A DNA stretch of 15,527 nucleotides from Candidatus Neomicrothrix sp. UBA4742. GTDB taxonomy: Bacteria; Actinomycetota; Acidimicrobiia; Acidimicrobiales; Acidimicrobilacustridaceae. The position numbers and the translations under genes are program-made. Every line of letters starts with the position of its first letter. Position 1 is the first letter of the stretch. A model generated the notes under the pieces. It ran no database searches. It saw only the letters and a program-made list of their open reading frames with translations, and was not told where the DNA came from. Location: assembly GCA_002403895.1 (NCBI GenBank), contig DHIQ01000089.1, forward strand, positions 1 to 15,527, written 5' to 3'. Shown here one piece after another: positions 6,656-14,698 of this stretch.

Positions 6656-7177
6656 ATGCCCATCTACGCCCTGGGCGATCGCGTCCCGCAGATCGACCCG
6701 ACGGCCTACATCCATCCCGAGGCCGTCATCATCGGCAACGTCACCATCGGCCCCGACTCGACCGTGTGGCCGTGCGCGGTGCTGCGGGGCGACGACGGCG
6801 AGATCCGCATCGGGGCCCGCACGTCCATCCAGGACGGCTCCGTGTTGCACTGCACCCCGCAGCTCCCGACCGTGGTGGGGGACGGCTGCGTGATCGGCCA
6901 CATGGTGCATCTCGAGGGCTGCACCATCGAGGACGGTTCCCTGGTGGGGAACGGCTCGGTGGTGCTGCACGGCGCCGTCGTCCGCACCGGGGGGCTGGTG
7001 GGCTCCAACGCCGTCGTTCCCAACGCCATGGTGGTCCCGGGCGGGATGATGGCGCTCGGGGTCCCCGCCAAGCTCCGTGACGGGTCGGCTCACCAGGGTT
7101 TGCTCATCGCCGGCGCCGCCGAGTCGTATGTGGCCCGCGGCCCCCGCTACCGAGACGAGCTGCGCCGCCTCGACTGA
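6656..7177 (+). CDS. Gamma-carbonic-anhydrase-family beta-helix protein
   Basis: 173 residues of left-handed beta-helix hexapeptide repeats (IGNVTIGPDSTVWPCAVLRGDDGEI and onward) with a C-terminal helix (ESYVARGPRYRDELRRL), the architecture of CamH/YrdA/PaaY-type proteins. The conserved LRGD and IQDGSVLH are present. Of the three usual zinc histidines, the first (His65, VLH) and second (His82, IGH) are present. The third, normally His in GHxxxLHGC, is Glu87 here (GHMVHLEGC), although an extra His lies at 85. The site may therefore bind metal differently or not catalyse CO2 hydration. A role in CO2/bicarbonate metabolism should be treated as a family name only. Last gene of the MBL-flavin reductase operon. 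Confidence 0.88.
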   Translation: MPIYALGDRVPQIDPTAYIHPEAVIIGNVTIGPDSTVWPCAVLRGDDGEIRIGARTSIQDGSVLHCTPQLPTVVGDGCVIGHMVHLEGCTIEDGSLVGNGSVVLHGAVVRTGGLVGSNAVVPNAMVVPGGMMALGVPAKLRDGSAHQGLLIAGAAESYVARGPRYRDELRRLD

Positions 7178-7200
7178 TGGCTCGGTCGACTGAGCGATCA
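7175..7200. terminator. Near-palindrome spanning two convergent stop codons
   Basis: A 26-base imperfect inverted repeat begins with the TGA of the carbonic-anhydrase-like gene and ends with the reverse complement of the DUF2752 gene stop. The outer arms TGAT/ATCA pair, one G-G mismatch follows, then GCTCGG pairs with CTGAGC through one G-U, with loop TCGA. It can fold on either strand's transcript and is well placed to act as a bidirectional terminator. No T-tract is present. Confidence 0.45.
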
Positions 7201-7653
7201 GGCGGTGGCCGAGTTGAGCCAGTGCAGCGGACCGGGCACGTTGCGGACGATGGAGAAGGCGACCAGCACGACCACCAGCGGCACGGCGACCCACGGCGAG
7301 GACATGGGGATCGGTTTCAGGGGATGGCCCAGTCGTGATGAGGTCCAGGCCACGAAGCTGTAGACGAGCGCGGGGAGCAACACGATGAACAGCAGGTTGT
7401 GGTCCATGGCGCCAACGATGTTGCCCCTGAGCAAGGAGTGGACGGCGCGGGTGGCGCCGCACATGGGGCAGTCCAGACCGGTCAGCAGCTTGGTGGGGCA
7501 CTGCGGGTAGGCCGACGAGTGGTTCGGGTCGACCACCGCGATGTAGGCGCAGGCCCCCAGTCCCGCCACCATCAAGCCCACCGGCTCGACCCACGGGGCG
7601 ACGCGCCGGGTGCGGGCAGCCGGCGGAGGCAGGTGCGTGGTGGCTTCCGGCAT
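7198..7653 (-). CDS. DUF2752-domain membrane protein
   Basis: 151 residues from the ATG at 7653. An open frame extends further upstream, but that part lacks conserved sequence and reads into the divergent ABC transporter gene. After a Pro/Arg-rich N-terminus come three hydrophobic segments: GLMVAGLGACAYIAVV (about 26-41), LLFIVLLPALVYSFVAW, and WVAVPLVVVLVAFSIV. Between the first two lies the DUF2752 signature CPTKLLTGLDCPMCGATRAVHSLLRGN, with Cys52, Cys62 and Cys65, followed by DHNLL. The family is a small integral-membrane protein of unknown function, widespread in Actinobacteria and Bacteroidetes. The conserved CPxCG pair suggests metal binding or redox sensitivity, but that is inference. 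It stands alone, convergent with the preceding gene and divergent from the ABC exporter. Confidence 0.85.
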   Translation of the reverse strand: MPEATTHLPPPAARTRRVAPWVEPVGLMVAGLGACAYIAVVDPNHSSAYPQCPTKLLTGLDCPMCGATRAVHSLLRGNIVGAMDHNLLFIVLLPALVYSFVAWTSSRLGHPLKPIPMSSPWVAVPLVVVLVAFSIVRNVPGPLHWLNSATA

Positions 7654-7786
7654 GGGCCGACTGTACCGCTGGTGGTGACGTGAGGGTGCTGCGCCATGGA
7701 CCTCGGACCCGTGGGGATCGGGACCGTGCCGCTCGACGCCGGGCGGGAGCCGGCCCCTGCCCTCCTGGGCTGAGCCGAACCCATTT

Positions 7787-7814
7787 CTGACCGGTGGGGT
7801 CGGGCCGGTAGGTT
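7787..7814 (+). promoter_or_regulatory. Putative promoter for the ABC exporter operon
   Basis: CTGACC (7787-7792), a 16-base spacer, then TAGGTT (7809-7814), a TANNNT-type -10. Transcription would begin near 7821, just before a strong Shine-Dalgarno AAGGAG at 7834-7839. The spacing to that ribosome site supports translation starting near 7847 (see findings). Pattern match only. Confidence 0.35.
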
Positions 7815-7894
7815 GACACCCCGCCGCAGGGGGAAGGAGCAGGGCCATCAACGAGACCACCGCCGTTTCCAGTCGCCGTGAGGGATGGAAGCTC

Positions 7895-9640
7895 GTGGGG
7901 AGCACCCTGCACCACCAATGGAAAGGGGTGGCCTTCGGCGTCCTGGTCGGCCTGGCGTGGACGGTGGCTCGTGTCAGCGTCCCGGCGTTGGTCGGCGGGG
8001 CCATCAACCAGGCCATCGAGCCGGGCGACAAGTCCGCCCTGGTGCGCTGGACCGTGGCCATCGCCGCGGCCGCGGCGATGGCCGGCCTGTTCACCGGCCT
8101 CCGTCGCTATTGGGCTTTCAAGGTGTCGCGCCGGACCGAGACCGAGTTGCGCGACCGGTTCTTCGCTCATCTCCAACGCCTGCCCTTCGCCTACCACGAC
8201 CAGGTGCAGACCGGCGACCTGATGAGCCGGGCCAACACCGACCTGCAACAGATCCAGTTCTTCGTGGTGATGATCCCGCTCACCATCTCCAACTTCGTCA
8301 CCGTCGTCGCCGTGACCGTGATCCTGTTCACCATCGACCCTTGGCTCACCGTCCTGGCGCTGGGCTCGCTGCCGTTCGTGAACGTGCTGGCCAAACGGTT
8401 CAGCACCCGCCTGCATCCCCAGGTCATGACCATTCAGCAGGAATCGGCCCAGCTGGCCTCCGTGGTGGAAGAGACCGTGAGTGGGGTGCGGGTGGTCAAG
8501 GGTTTCGGGTCCCAGCGGGTGCAAGCCAGCCGGCTGCGGGCCGAGGCCGACGACGTGTACAACGCGTCCATGGCCGCAGCTCGGGTCCGGGCCCGTTACC
8601 TCCCCGCGTTGGAACTGCTCCCCAACATCGGGCTCATCCTCGTGCTGTTCTACGGCGGCCACCAGGTGATCGACGGCTCGTTGAGTCTCGGCGCCCTGGT
8701 GGCGTTCAACGTCTACATCGCGTTGTTGATCTGGCCCTTGCGCATGTTGGGCCAGATCGTGGCCGGTGGCCAGCGAGCCATCGCCTCGGCCCAGCGCGTG
8801 CAAGCGGTGCTGGCCACCGACCCGACGATCGTGGACCGTCCCGGAGCGCTCCCGCTGCCCGACGTCCGTCCTCCGGGTGCGGTGCGCTTCGACAATGTTC
8901 GCTTCGGCTACCAGGCCGGCCGGAACGTGCCGGTGCTCGACGGCTTGGACCTCACCATCGCCCCCGGCGAGTCGGTGGCGCTGGTCGGCGCCACGGGGAC
9001 CGGCAAGTCGACCATCGCCCGGCTGTTGCCCCGCTTCTACGACGTGGATGGAGGCGCGGTGCTGCTCGACGGGGTGGACGTGCGCGACCTCAGCCTCCGG
9101 GAGTTGCGCCGGGGCATCGGGTTGGTGTTCGAGGAGACGTTCCTGTTCAGCGACACCATCGCCAACAACATCGCCTTCGCCGACCTCGACGCCGACGACG
9201 AGGACATCCATCGGGCGGCTCGACTGGCCGGGGCCCACGAGTTCATCGAGCAGCTCCCCGAGGGGTACCGCACCGAGATCGGCGAGCGGGGCTTCTCCCT
9301 GTCCGGAGGGCAGCGCCAGCGCATCGCCATCGCGCGGGCCATCCTGGCCGATCCTCGGGTGTTGATCCTCGACGACGCCACGTCGGCGGTCGACCCCACC
9401 AAGGAACACGAGATCCGCGACGCACTCGGTGAGGTCATGCGGGACCGCACCACCATCGTCATCGCCCACCGCCCCGCCGCCATCGCCCTGGCCGACCGGG
9501 TGGTGCTGCTCGACGGGGGACGGATCGTGGCCGAAGGCACCCACGCCACGCTGCTCGCCACCAACGATGCATATCGGGAGGTCCTGGCCGCCGCCGAGCG
9601 TCATGACCACGAAACGGAGGCCGTCGCCGATGTGGGCTGA
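7895..9640 (+). CDS. ABC exporter half-transporter, degenerate-site subunit
   Basis: 581 residues from GTG 7895 (an ATC at 7847 may be the real start, adding 16 codons). An N-terminal six-helix exporter domain (about 1-310; VAFGVLVGLAWTVARVSVPALV is the first helix) is fused to a nucleotide-binding domain. Walker A is GATGTGKST (Lys371), the Q-loop position is Glu413 (VFEETFLFSDTI) rather than Gln, the signature LSGGQRQRIAIARAI (469-) is canonical, Walker B is LILDDATSAVDP with Asp494 where catalytic Glu is usual, and the H-loop is IAHRPAA (His525). The Glu-to-Asp change marks the degenerate ATP site of heterodimeric exporters such as TM287/288. The partner gene overlaps by 11 bases. The substrate is probably a lipid, drug or peptide, not determinable here. 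Confidence 0.93.
   Translation: MGSTLHHQWKGVAFGVLVGLAWTVARVSVPALVGGAINQAIEPGDKSALVRWTVAIAAAAAMAGLFTGLRRYWAFKVSRRTETELRDRFFAHLQRLPFAYHDQVQTGDLMSRANTDLQQIQFFVVMIPLTISNFVTVVAVTVILFTIDPWLTVLALGSLPFVNVLAKRFSTRLHPQVMTIQQESAQLASVVEETVSGVRVVKGFGSQRVQASRLRAEADDVYNASMAAARVRARYLPALELLPNIGLILVLFYGGHQVIDGSLSLGALVAFNVYIALLIWPLRMLGQIVAGGQRAIASAQRVQAVLATDPTIVDRPGALPLPDVRPPGAVRFDNVRFGYQAGRNVPVLDGLDLTIAPGESVALVGATGTGKSTIARLLPRFYDVDGGAVLLDGVDVRDLSLRELRRGIGLVFEETFLFSDTIANNIAFADLDADDEDIHRAARLAGAHEFIEQLPEGYRTEIGERGFSLSGGQRQRIAIARAILADPRVLILDDATSAVDPTKEHEIRDALGEVMRDRTTIVIAHRPAAIALADRVVLLDGGRIVAEGTHATLLATNDAYREVLAAAERHDHETEAVADVG
9616..9620 (+). promoter_or_regulatory. Ribosome binding site fixing the second ABC subunit start
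   Basis: GGAGG lies 9 bases before ATG 9630, inside the end of the first subunit gene. An in-frame ATG at 9603 has no comparable site upstream, so 9630 is preferred. The overlap suggests coupled translation of the two subunits. Confidence 0.6.
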
Positions 9641-11423
9641 GGCGGGCGTCGCCCAGGAGGATGCCCTCGATCGGGAGCAGGCCCGCTGGGTCATGCGCCG
9701 CGCCGCGTCCATGCTGCGGCCCTACCGGCGCCAGGTCGTCCTCGCGGCAGTCCTCATGACGCTGTCCACCGCGGCCCTGCTGGCCGGGCCGTTCTACGTG
9801 CGGTACGGCATCGACCATGGCATCTCGGCCGGCGATACCGGCGCGCTCAACGTGGCCGTTTTCGCCTACGTCATCACCGCCGGGCTCAACTACTTCGTCT
9901 ACCGCGCCGTGCTGGTCGTCGTGTCCAAGGTGGGCGAGGGCTTCCTGCGCGATCTGCGCGTCCGGGTGTTCGACCACCTCCAGCGCCTGTCGATGCCGTT
10001 CTATGACCGGGAGAAGGCGGGCGTCTTGGTATCACGCATGACCTCGGACGTGGACTCGCTGGCCGAGCTGGTGCAGATGGGACTGGTCATGTTGGCCGTC
10101 AACATGCTGCTCCTCGTGCTCTCGCTGATCGTCCTGGCCATCGTGTCGTGGCAGCTCATGTTGGTCTGCCTCATCGTCCTGCCCTTCGTGGTGGCGGCCA
10201 GCATCCGCTTCCAGCGGGAGTCGAACCGTGCCTACCTCACCATCCGGGACCGGATCGGCCACACCTTGTCGCGCCTGCAGGAAGGGATCTCCGGCGTACG
10301 GGTCATCCAGGCCTACGGGCGCCAGGACGTCGAGGTCGAGCGGTTCGTGGCCCAGAGCGGCGACCTCTACGACGCGCACATGCGGTCGGTCCGGGCTCAG
10401 GCCTGGTACCTGCCGGTCGTCGAGTTCGCCGGATTGGGCACGACTGCACTGGTGATCGGCGTCGGGGGCAGCCTCGTCATCTCCGACGTCATCACCATCG
10501 GCACCGTGGCCTTCTTCGTGCTCACCCTGGGCAATCTGTTCGAGCCAATCCAACAGCTCAGCCAGTTGTTCAACACCGTTCAGTCGGCTGGCGCCGGCCT
10601 CAAGAAGCTGTTCGAATTGCTGGACACGCCTGTCGATGTGGCCGAGCGGCCCGGCGCCCTCGACCTGCCCGAAGAGGGGCCCATCGAGGTCGATCACGTG
10701 TCGTTCTCCTACACGGGAACTGTGGCGGTGCTGCAGGACGTGACCCTCACCATTGAAGCGGGGGAGCGGCTGGCCCTGGTCGGCCCCACCGGCGCGGGCA
10801 AGTCGACGCTGGCCAAGATCGTCGCCCGGTTGTACGACCCGACTGAGGGTTCCGTGCGCTTCGCCGGAGTGGACCTTCGCAACGCCACCCAGCGCTCGCT
10901 CCGCCAGCGCATCGTCGTCGTCCCCCAGGAGGGCTTCCTGTTCAACGGCACGATCCGCGACAACGTGCGTATTGCCCGGGGGGACGCCACCGACGACGAG
11001 ATTGACGACGCCTTGCGCGCCGTGGGCATCTTCGAGCGTTTCGACTCGCTGCCCGACGGATTGGGGACCGAGGTCCGCGAGCGAGGCTCGCGGCTCTCGG
11101 CCGGGGAGAAGCAGCTGGTGTCGCTGGCCCGTGCCGCACTGGTCGACCCCGCACTCCTGGTCCTGGACGAAGCCACCTCCAGCCTCGACCCGGGCACGGA
11201 GCTCCTCGTCGAAGCGGCGATGGACCGGTTGATGGAGGGGCGCACCGTCGTCGTCATTGCCCACCGGCTGTCGACCGCCGAGCGGGCCGATCGCGTCGGG
11301 GTGGTGGCCGACGGTCGGCTGGTGGAGCTGGGCAGCCACGCCGAACTGCTGGCCGACGAGCGCCACTACGCCGCCCTGTTTGCCACCTGGGTCGGCGGGC
11401 TGGGCCACCCGGTCAGACCTTGA
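9630..11423 (+). CDS. ABC exporter half-transporter, catalytic-site subunit
   Basis: 597 residues. Starts within the upstream gene. The short N-terminus leads to RRAASMLRPYRRQVVLAAVLMTL, the first of six membrane helices; the transmembrane domain runs to about residue 320. In the nucleotide-binding domain, Walker A is GPTGAGKST (385-393, Lys391), the Q-loop is VVPQEGFLFNGTI with a canonical Gln, Walker B is LVLDEATSSLDPGTE with catalytic Glu514, and the H-loop is VIAHRLST (His545). The signature is LSAGEKQLVSLARA (489-), altered from LSGGQ. In a heterodimer this altered signature would face the degenerate Walker motifs of the partner, while the intact Walker B here pairs with the partner's canonical LSGGQ, giving one active and one inactive ATP site. 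The 3' end overlaps the convergent GGDEF-EAL gene by 11 bases. Confidence 0.93.
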   Translation: MWAEAGVAQEDALDREQARWVMRRAASMLRPYRRQVVLAAVLMTLSTAALLAGPFYVRYGIDHGISAGDTGALNVAVFAYVITAGLNYFVYRAVLVVVSKVGEGFLRDLRVRVFDHLQRLSMPFYDREKAGVLVSRMTSDVDSLAELVQMGLVMLAVNMLLLVLSLIVLAIVSWQLMLVCLIVLPFVVAASIRFQRESNRAYLTIRDRIGHTLSRLQEGISGVRVIQAYGRQDVEVERFVAQSGDLYDAHMRSVRAQAWYLPVVEFAGLGTTALVIGVGGSLVISDVITIGTVAFFVLTLGNLFEPIQQLSQLFNTVQSAGAGLKKLFELLDTPVDVAERPGALDLPEEGPIEVDHVSFSYTGTVAVLQDVTLTIEAGERLALVGPTGAGKSTLAKIVARLYDPTEGSVRFAGVDLRNATQRSLRQRIVVVPQEGFLFNGTIRDNVRIARGDATDDEIDDALRAVGIFERFDSLPDGLGTEVRERGSRLSAGEKQLVSLARAALVDPALLVLDEATSSLDPGTELLVEAAMDRLMEGRTVVVIAHRLSTAERADRVGVVADGRLVELGSHAELLADERHYAALFATWVGGLGHPVRP

Positions 11424-14400
11424 AGCCGGTCTCGATCATGGCGGTGATGACGTCGGGCGTGTCGGGCCGGGAGAAGTAGAAGCCCTGGGCCAGGCGGCAG
11501 CCCAGGCTCTGGAGCCGTTCCACCTGGTCGGCCGTCTCCACGCCCTCGGCGATGGCCTCCAGCTCCAGCGTGTCGGCCAGGTTCACGATGGCCGCCACGA
11601 TGGTCGAGTCCTCGGGATCGGGCCCCAGGCCGGCAACGAAGGACTGGTCCACTTTCAACACGTCGACCGGGAAGCGGCGCAGGTAGCTGAGCGACGAGTA
11701 CCCGGTGCCGAAGTCGTCGATGGCCAGGGTCACGCCGATGGCCTTGAGCTCCCAAAGCGTGTCGATGACGGCGGAGGCGTCCTCCATGAGCACGCTCTCG
11801 GTGATCTCCAGGCACAGTCGGCTGGGGGTGAGGCCCGATCCTTCGAGCACGCCCTGCACCAGGACCGGGAGGTTGGACGTCGTGAACTGGCGGGCCGAGA
11901 GATTCACGTGCACCCGAGGGGCATCGGCACCGAAGCGTTGCTCCCAGCGCCGGCCGTGCTCGCAGGCCGTGCTCAGGACCCGCAACCCGAGACCGACGAT
12001 GAGGCCCGTCTCCTCGGCCAGGCTGATGAACTCATGGGGGGAGAGTTCGCCCCGCTCAGGATGCTCCCACCGGGCCAGGGCCTCTACGCAGGTGACGCGG
12101 CCGGTGATGAGATCAACGCACGGCTGGAAGCGAACAGCGATTTCGCCCGCCTCGATCCCGGAGGCCAGTTGCTCGGACAGCTCCAGGCGATGGGCCGTGC
12201 GACGGCGCATGGACTCGTCGTAGATCTCGAGCCGGTTGCGCCCGAGATCCTTGGCCCGGTACATGGCGGCGTCGGCGTCGCGTAGGAGGGCCTCGGGATG
12301 GGCTTCGCCCCCCACCGACAGGGCGATGCCGATGCTGGCGCTCACCGGCATCTCTACGTCACCGAGCACGAACGGTCGAGCCTCGATGGCGGCAGCCACC
12401 CGGTGGGCCACCGCGGTGGCGTGGGTCTCGTCGTCGACGTCGTCGCACAGGATGACGAACTCGTCCCCACCGAGTCGGGCCACGGTGTCCGACGGGCGAA
12501 CCACCCGGGAGATGCGCCGTGCCGCTTGGGCCAACAACTCGTCGCCGGCATCGTGACCCTGGGTGTCGTTGACCTGTTTGAAGCGGTCGAGGTCGAGGTA
12601 CAACAACGCCACCAACCGGTTGTCACGTTGGGCCCGGGCCAGGGCCAGCTCCAGGTGGTCGAGCAGGAGCACCCGGTTGGGCAGGCCGGTGAGCGAGTCA
12701 TGGGTTGCTTGGTGGGCCAGGTCCTTTTCCAGGCGGCGGCGTTCGGTCACGTCGCGCCCGACCGTGGAGATCTGGTGGAGCGTCCCGTCCGACAGCAGCA
12801 TGGGCACGATCGACTGCCAGGCCTCGATCTCCATCCCGTCGCCGGTGAGCATGGTGAGCTCGCCCGTCCAGGTCTCGCCCCGCAACAAGGTGGGCAGGAT
12901 CTGCGTTCGGTAGAGCTCGGCGGCGGCGGAGTTGTACAGATCGAAGCCGTTGACCGAGCCCACCTCCACGTCTATCAGGCCGAACACCTGGCGGGCGGCG
13001 GCGTTGAGGTAGACGAGGCGCTGGCTCTTGGCGTCGGTGATGCCCACCAGGTCGCTGGTCGATTCGATGATGCCGGCCAGGCGGGCGTTCTGCTCCTGGG
13101 CCGCCACCAGGGCGGTCACGTCCTCCACCGAGCCGATGATGCCGGTGATCCGACCGTCCTCGTCTCGCGTCGCCGCGCCCCGGTTGCTCAGCCACCGCAG
13201 CGACCCGTCGGGGGTCACGATCCGGTACTGGTCGTGGTAGCTCACGCCCTCGGTGAGCACGCGGCGCAGGCCAGACACGACCCGGCCGGTGTCGTCGGGG
13301 TGGACCGGCTCCAGGGCCTCTTCATAGGTGGTGGGGTGGTCGCTCGAGCCGGTGATCACAGCCCACTGCGGGTTCACGTATACGACCCGGCCTTCGGTGT
13401 CGGCCTGGTATACGGCCACAGGGATCGACTCGGTCAGGGTGCGGAACCGGTCCTCGCTGTCACGCAGGGCATCGGCTGCTTCCTTGCGCTCGGTGATCTC
13501 GTTGAACGACAACACGCCGGCGTAGGGTCGGGTCTCGCCTTCGTGGAACAGGGGAATGGCATTGAGCAGGCACCAGTGCACCCTTCCGGCTCCATCCTGG
13601 AACCCGCGGATGACCTCGTGCTGGGGGAGACCGTCGATGAGGGTCACGTAGGCCGAGCGTTCTTCCATCGGGACCTCGTGTCCGTCGGCGTCGAGCACGG
13701 CCACCGACGCCAGCCGGTCCACCGGGCCGACCAGTTCGTCGCGGGGGATGTCGAGGATCCGAGAGGCGCTGTCGTTGGCCAGCAGCACCTCGTCGCGGGT
13801 GTAGATGATCAGCCCTTCGTGCAGCGACTTGATGACGGCGTTGGCCCGTTCCTCGCTGTCGCGTAGCCGTGCCTCGGCTTCCTTGCGTTCGCTGATGCCG
13901 ATGGTGAGGGCATGGAAGTGGAGCGGCTCGCCGCTGGGTGAGCGCTCGATGGTGATGTTGTTGTCCACCCAAACTTCGTGACCATCGCGATGCAGGAGCC
14001 GATGTTCGAACTGGATCGACGAGGCGTTGCCCTCGATGAGGCTCCTGAGGCGGTTCCCGACGAGGGATTGATCCTGGGGGACCAGGAAATCGCGGGCCGA
14101 GGCACCGAGCAGCTCCTCGGGCTCGTAGCCGAGCAGTGCCGCCCCGGAGCGGTTGATCTCCACCAGGGTCCCGTCGAGCGTGTAGACGACTTGGCCGACG
14201 GGGGCGAAGGCCATCAGGTTGCGATAGCGCTCCTCGCTCAGCCGGCGGGCCCCAGTGGCCTCGAGATAGGCGGTGATGTCGAGGACGGTCCCGACGTCAC
14301 CCATGAACGTGCCGTCGTTGGCCAGGACGGGCGAGGTTTGGATCTGGACGGTCACCACCGTCCCGTCCGGCCGCAGGATCCGTCCCTGCGACGCAAAGGC

Positions 14401-14667
14401 GCTGAGGCTGCGGCTCGCCTCGAGGTACCCCTCGACGACGCGGGCGCGATCGTCGGGGTGGACGGCGTCGCTCGACACTTGGACGGGGAGGGGGAGCGGG
14501 GCGGTCACCCCGGTGATCTGGCGCCACCGCTGGTTGACGAACACGATCATGCCGTGGGCGTCGGTGTGCACGATGCCCAGAGGCGCCAATTCCGCCATCT
14601 GGCGCAGCGGGTCACCATCCGCGCCGGATCCCGTCGTGACGGGTGGGCGCAAGTCCGGTTCCCTCAT
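11413..14667 (-). CDS. Multi-PAS GGDEF-EAL cyclic-di-GMP enzyme
   Basis: 1084 residues from ATG 14667, chosen because GGGAGG lies 6 bases upstream. Five PAS-type modules fill about residues 22-655: MAELAPLGIVHTDAHGMIVFVN, LMAFAPVGQVVYTLDGTLVE, VIKSLHEGLIIYTRDEVLLA, LTESIPVAVYQADTEGRVVY and IIESTSDLVGITDAKSQRLV each open one, and ERKEAEARLRDSEER-type linkers join them. The diguanylate cyclase domain has GGDEF intact (733-737) and an inhibitory I-site RPSD five residues before it. The phosphodiesterase domain keeps EAL (862-864), NLSARQF, EITES, DDFGTGYSSL (from 984) and AEGVETADQ. Both synthesis and breakdown of c-di-GMP are therefore chemically possible; which dominates probably depends on PAS input. 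No membrane segment is visible, so it senses cytosolic signals (redox, ligand or light; unknown). It stands alone, divergent from sufB. Confidence 0.95.
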   Translation of the reverse strand: MREPDLRPPVTTGSGADGDPLRQMAELAPLGIVHTDAHGMIVFVNQRWRQITGVTAPLPLPVQVSSDAVHPDDRARVVEGYLEASRSLSAFASQGRILRPDGTVVTVQIQTSPVLANDGTFMGDVGTVLDITAYLEATGARRLSEERYRNLMAFAPVGQVVYTLDGTLVEINRSGAALLGYEPEELLGASARDFLVPQDQSLVGNRLRSLIEGNASSIQFEHRLLHRDGHEVWVDNNITIERSPSGEPLHFHALTIGISERKEAEARLRDSEERANAVIKSLHEGLIIYTRDEVLLANDSASRILDIPRDELVGPVDRLASVAVLDADGHEVPMEERSAYVTLIDGLPQHEVIRGFQDGAGRVHWCLLNAIPLFHEGETRPYAGVLSFNEITERKEAADALRDSEDRFRTLTESIPVAVYQADTEGRVVYVNPQWAVITGSSDHPTTYEEALEPVHPDDTGRVVSGLRRVLTEGVSYHDQYRIVTPDGSLRWLSNRGAATRDEDGRITGIIGSVEDVTALVAAQEQNARLAGIIESTSDLVGITDAKSQRLVYLNAAARQVFGLIDVEVGSVNGFDLYNSAAAELYRTQILPTLLRGETWTGELTMLTGDGMEIEAWQSIVPMLLSDGTLHQISTVGRDVTERRRLEKDLAHQATHDSLTGLPNRVLLLDHLELALARAQRDNRLVALLYLDLDRFKQVNDTQGHDAGDELLAQAARRISRVVRPSDTVARLGGDEFVILCDDVDDETHATAVAHRVAAAIEARPFVLGDVEMPVSASIGIALSVGGEAHPEALLRDADAAMYRAKDLGRNRLEIYDESMRRRTAHRLELSEQLASGIEAGEIAVRFQPCVDLITGRVTCVEALARWEHPERGELSPHEFISLAEETGLIVGLGLRVLSTACEHGRRWEQRFGADAPRVHVNLSARQFTTSNLPVLVQGVLEGSGLTPSRLCLEITESVLMEDASAVIDTLWELKAIGVTLAIDDFGTGYSSLSYLRRFPVDVLKVDQSFVAGLGPDPEDSTIVAAIVNLADTLELEAIAEGVETADQVERLQSLGCRLAQGFYFSRPDTPDVITAMIETGFKV

Positions 14668-14673
14668 GGCGTG

Positions 14674-14679
14674 CCTCCC
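14674..14679 (-). promoter_or_regulatory. Ribosome binding site of the GGDEF-EAL gene
   Basis: On the minus strand GGGAGG precedes ATG 14667 by 6 bases. This decides the start against a longer open frame that runs to 14850 and whose extra residues resemble no PAS sequence. Confidence 0.65.
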
Positions 14680-14698
14680 ATCGGCAGAACGCGTCTGG

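Noticed and set aside
7813..7818. TTGACA as a -35 element before the ABC operon
   Set aside because: A -10 at proper spacing would fall on the AAGGAG ribosome site at 7834-7839; the TAGGTT overlapping this position is the better -10.
7885..9432. A 515-codon plus-strand frame overlapping the first ABC subunit
   Set aside because: Arg/Pro/Gly-rich frame-shifted shadow of the ABC gene; the other frame carries all Walker, signature and H-loop motifs.
5993..9712. A 1239-codon open frame on the minus strand
   Set aside because: It lies antisense to the MBL-fold, flavin reductase, carbonic-anhydrase-like and ABC genes, has a His/Gly/Arg-rich composition and matches no family. It is a product of high GC, where opposite-strand frames lack stops.
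12298..13866. A 522-codon plus-strand open frame inside the GGDEF-EAL gene
   Set aside because: Repetitive His/Gln/Val/Gly composition, antisense to clear PAS and GGDEF coding sequence; no domain is recognisable.
14389..14400. GCGACGCAAAGG resembling the core of a c-di-GMP-I riboswitch
   Set aside because: It lies inside the PAS1 coding region, antisense to the gene, without the paired P1/P2 helices around it; a chance match.
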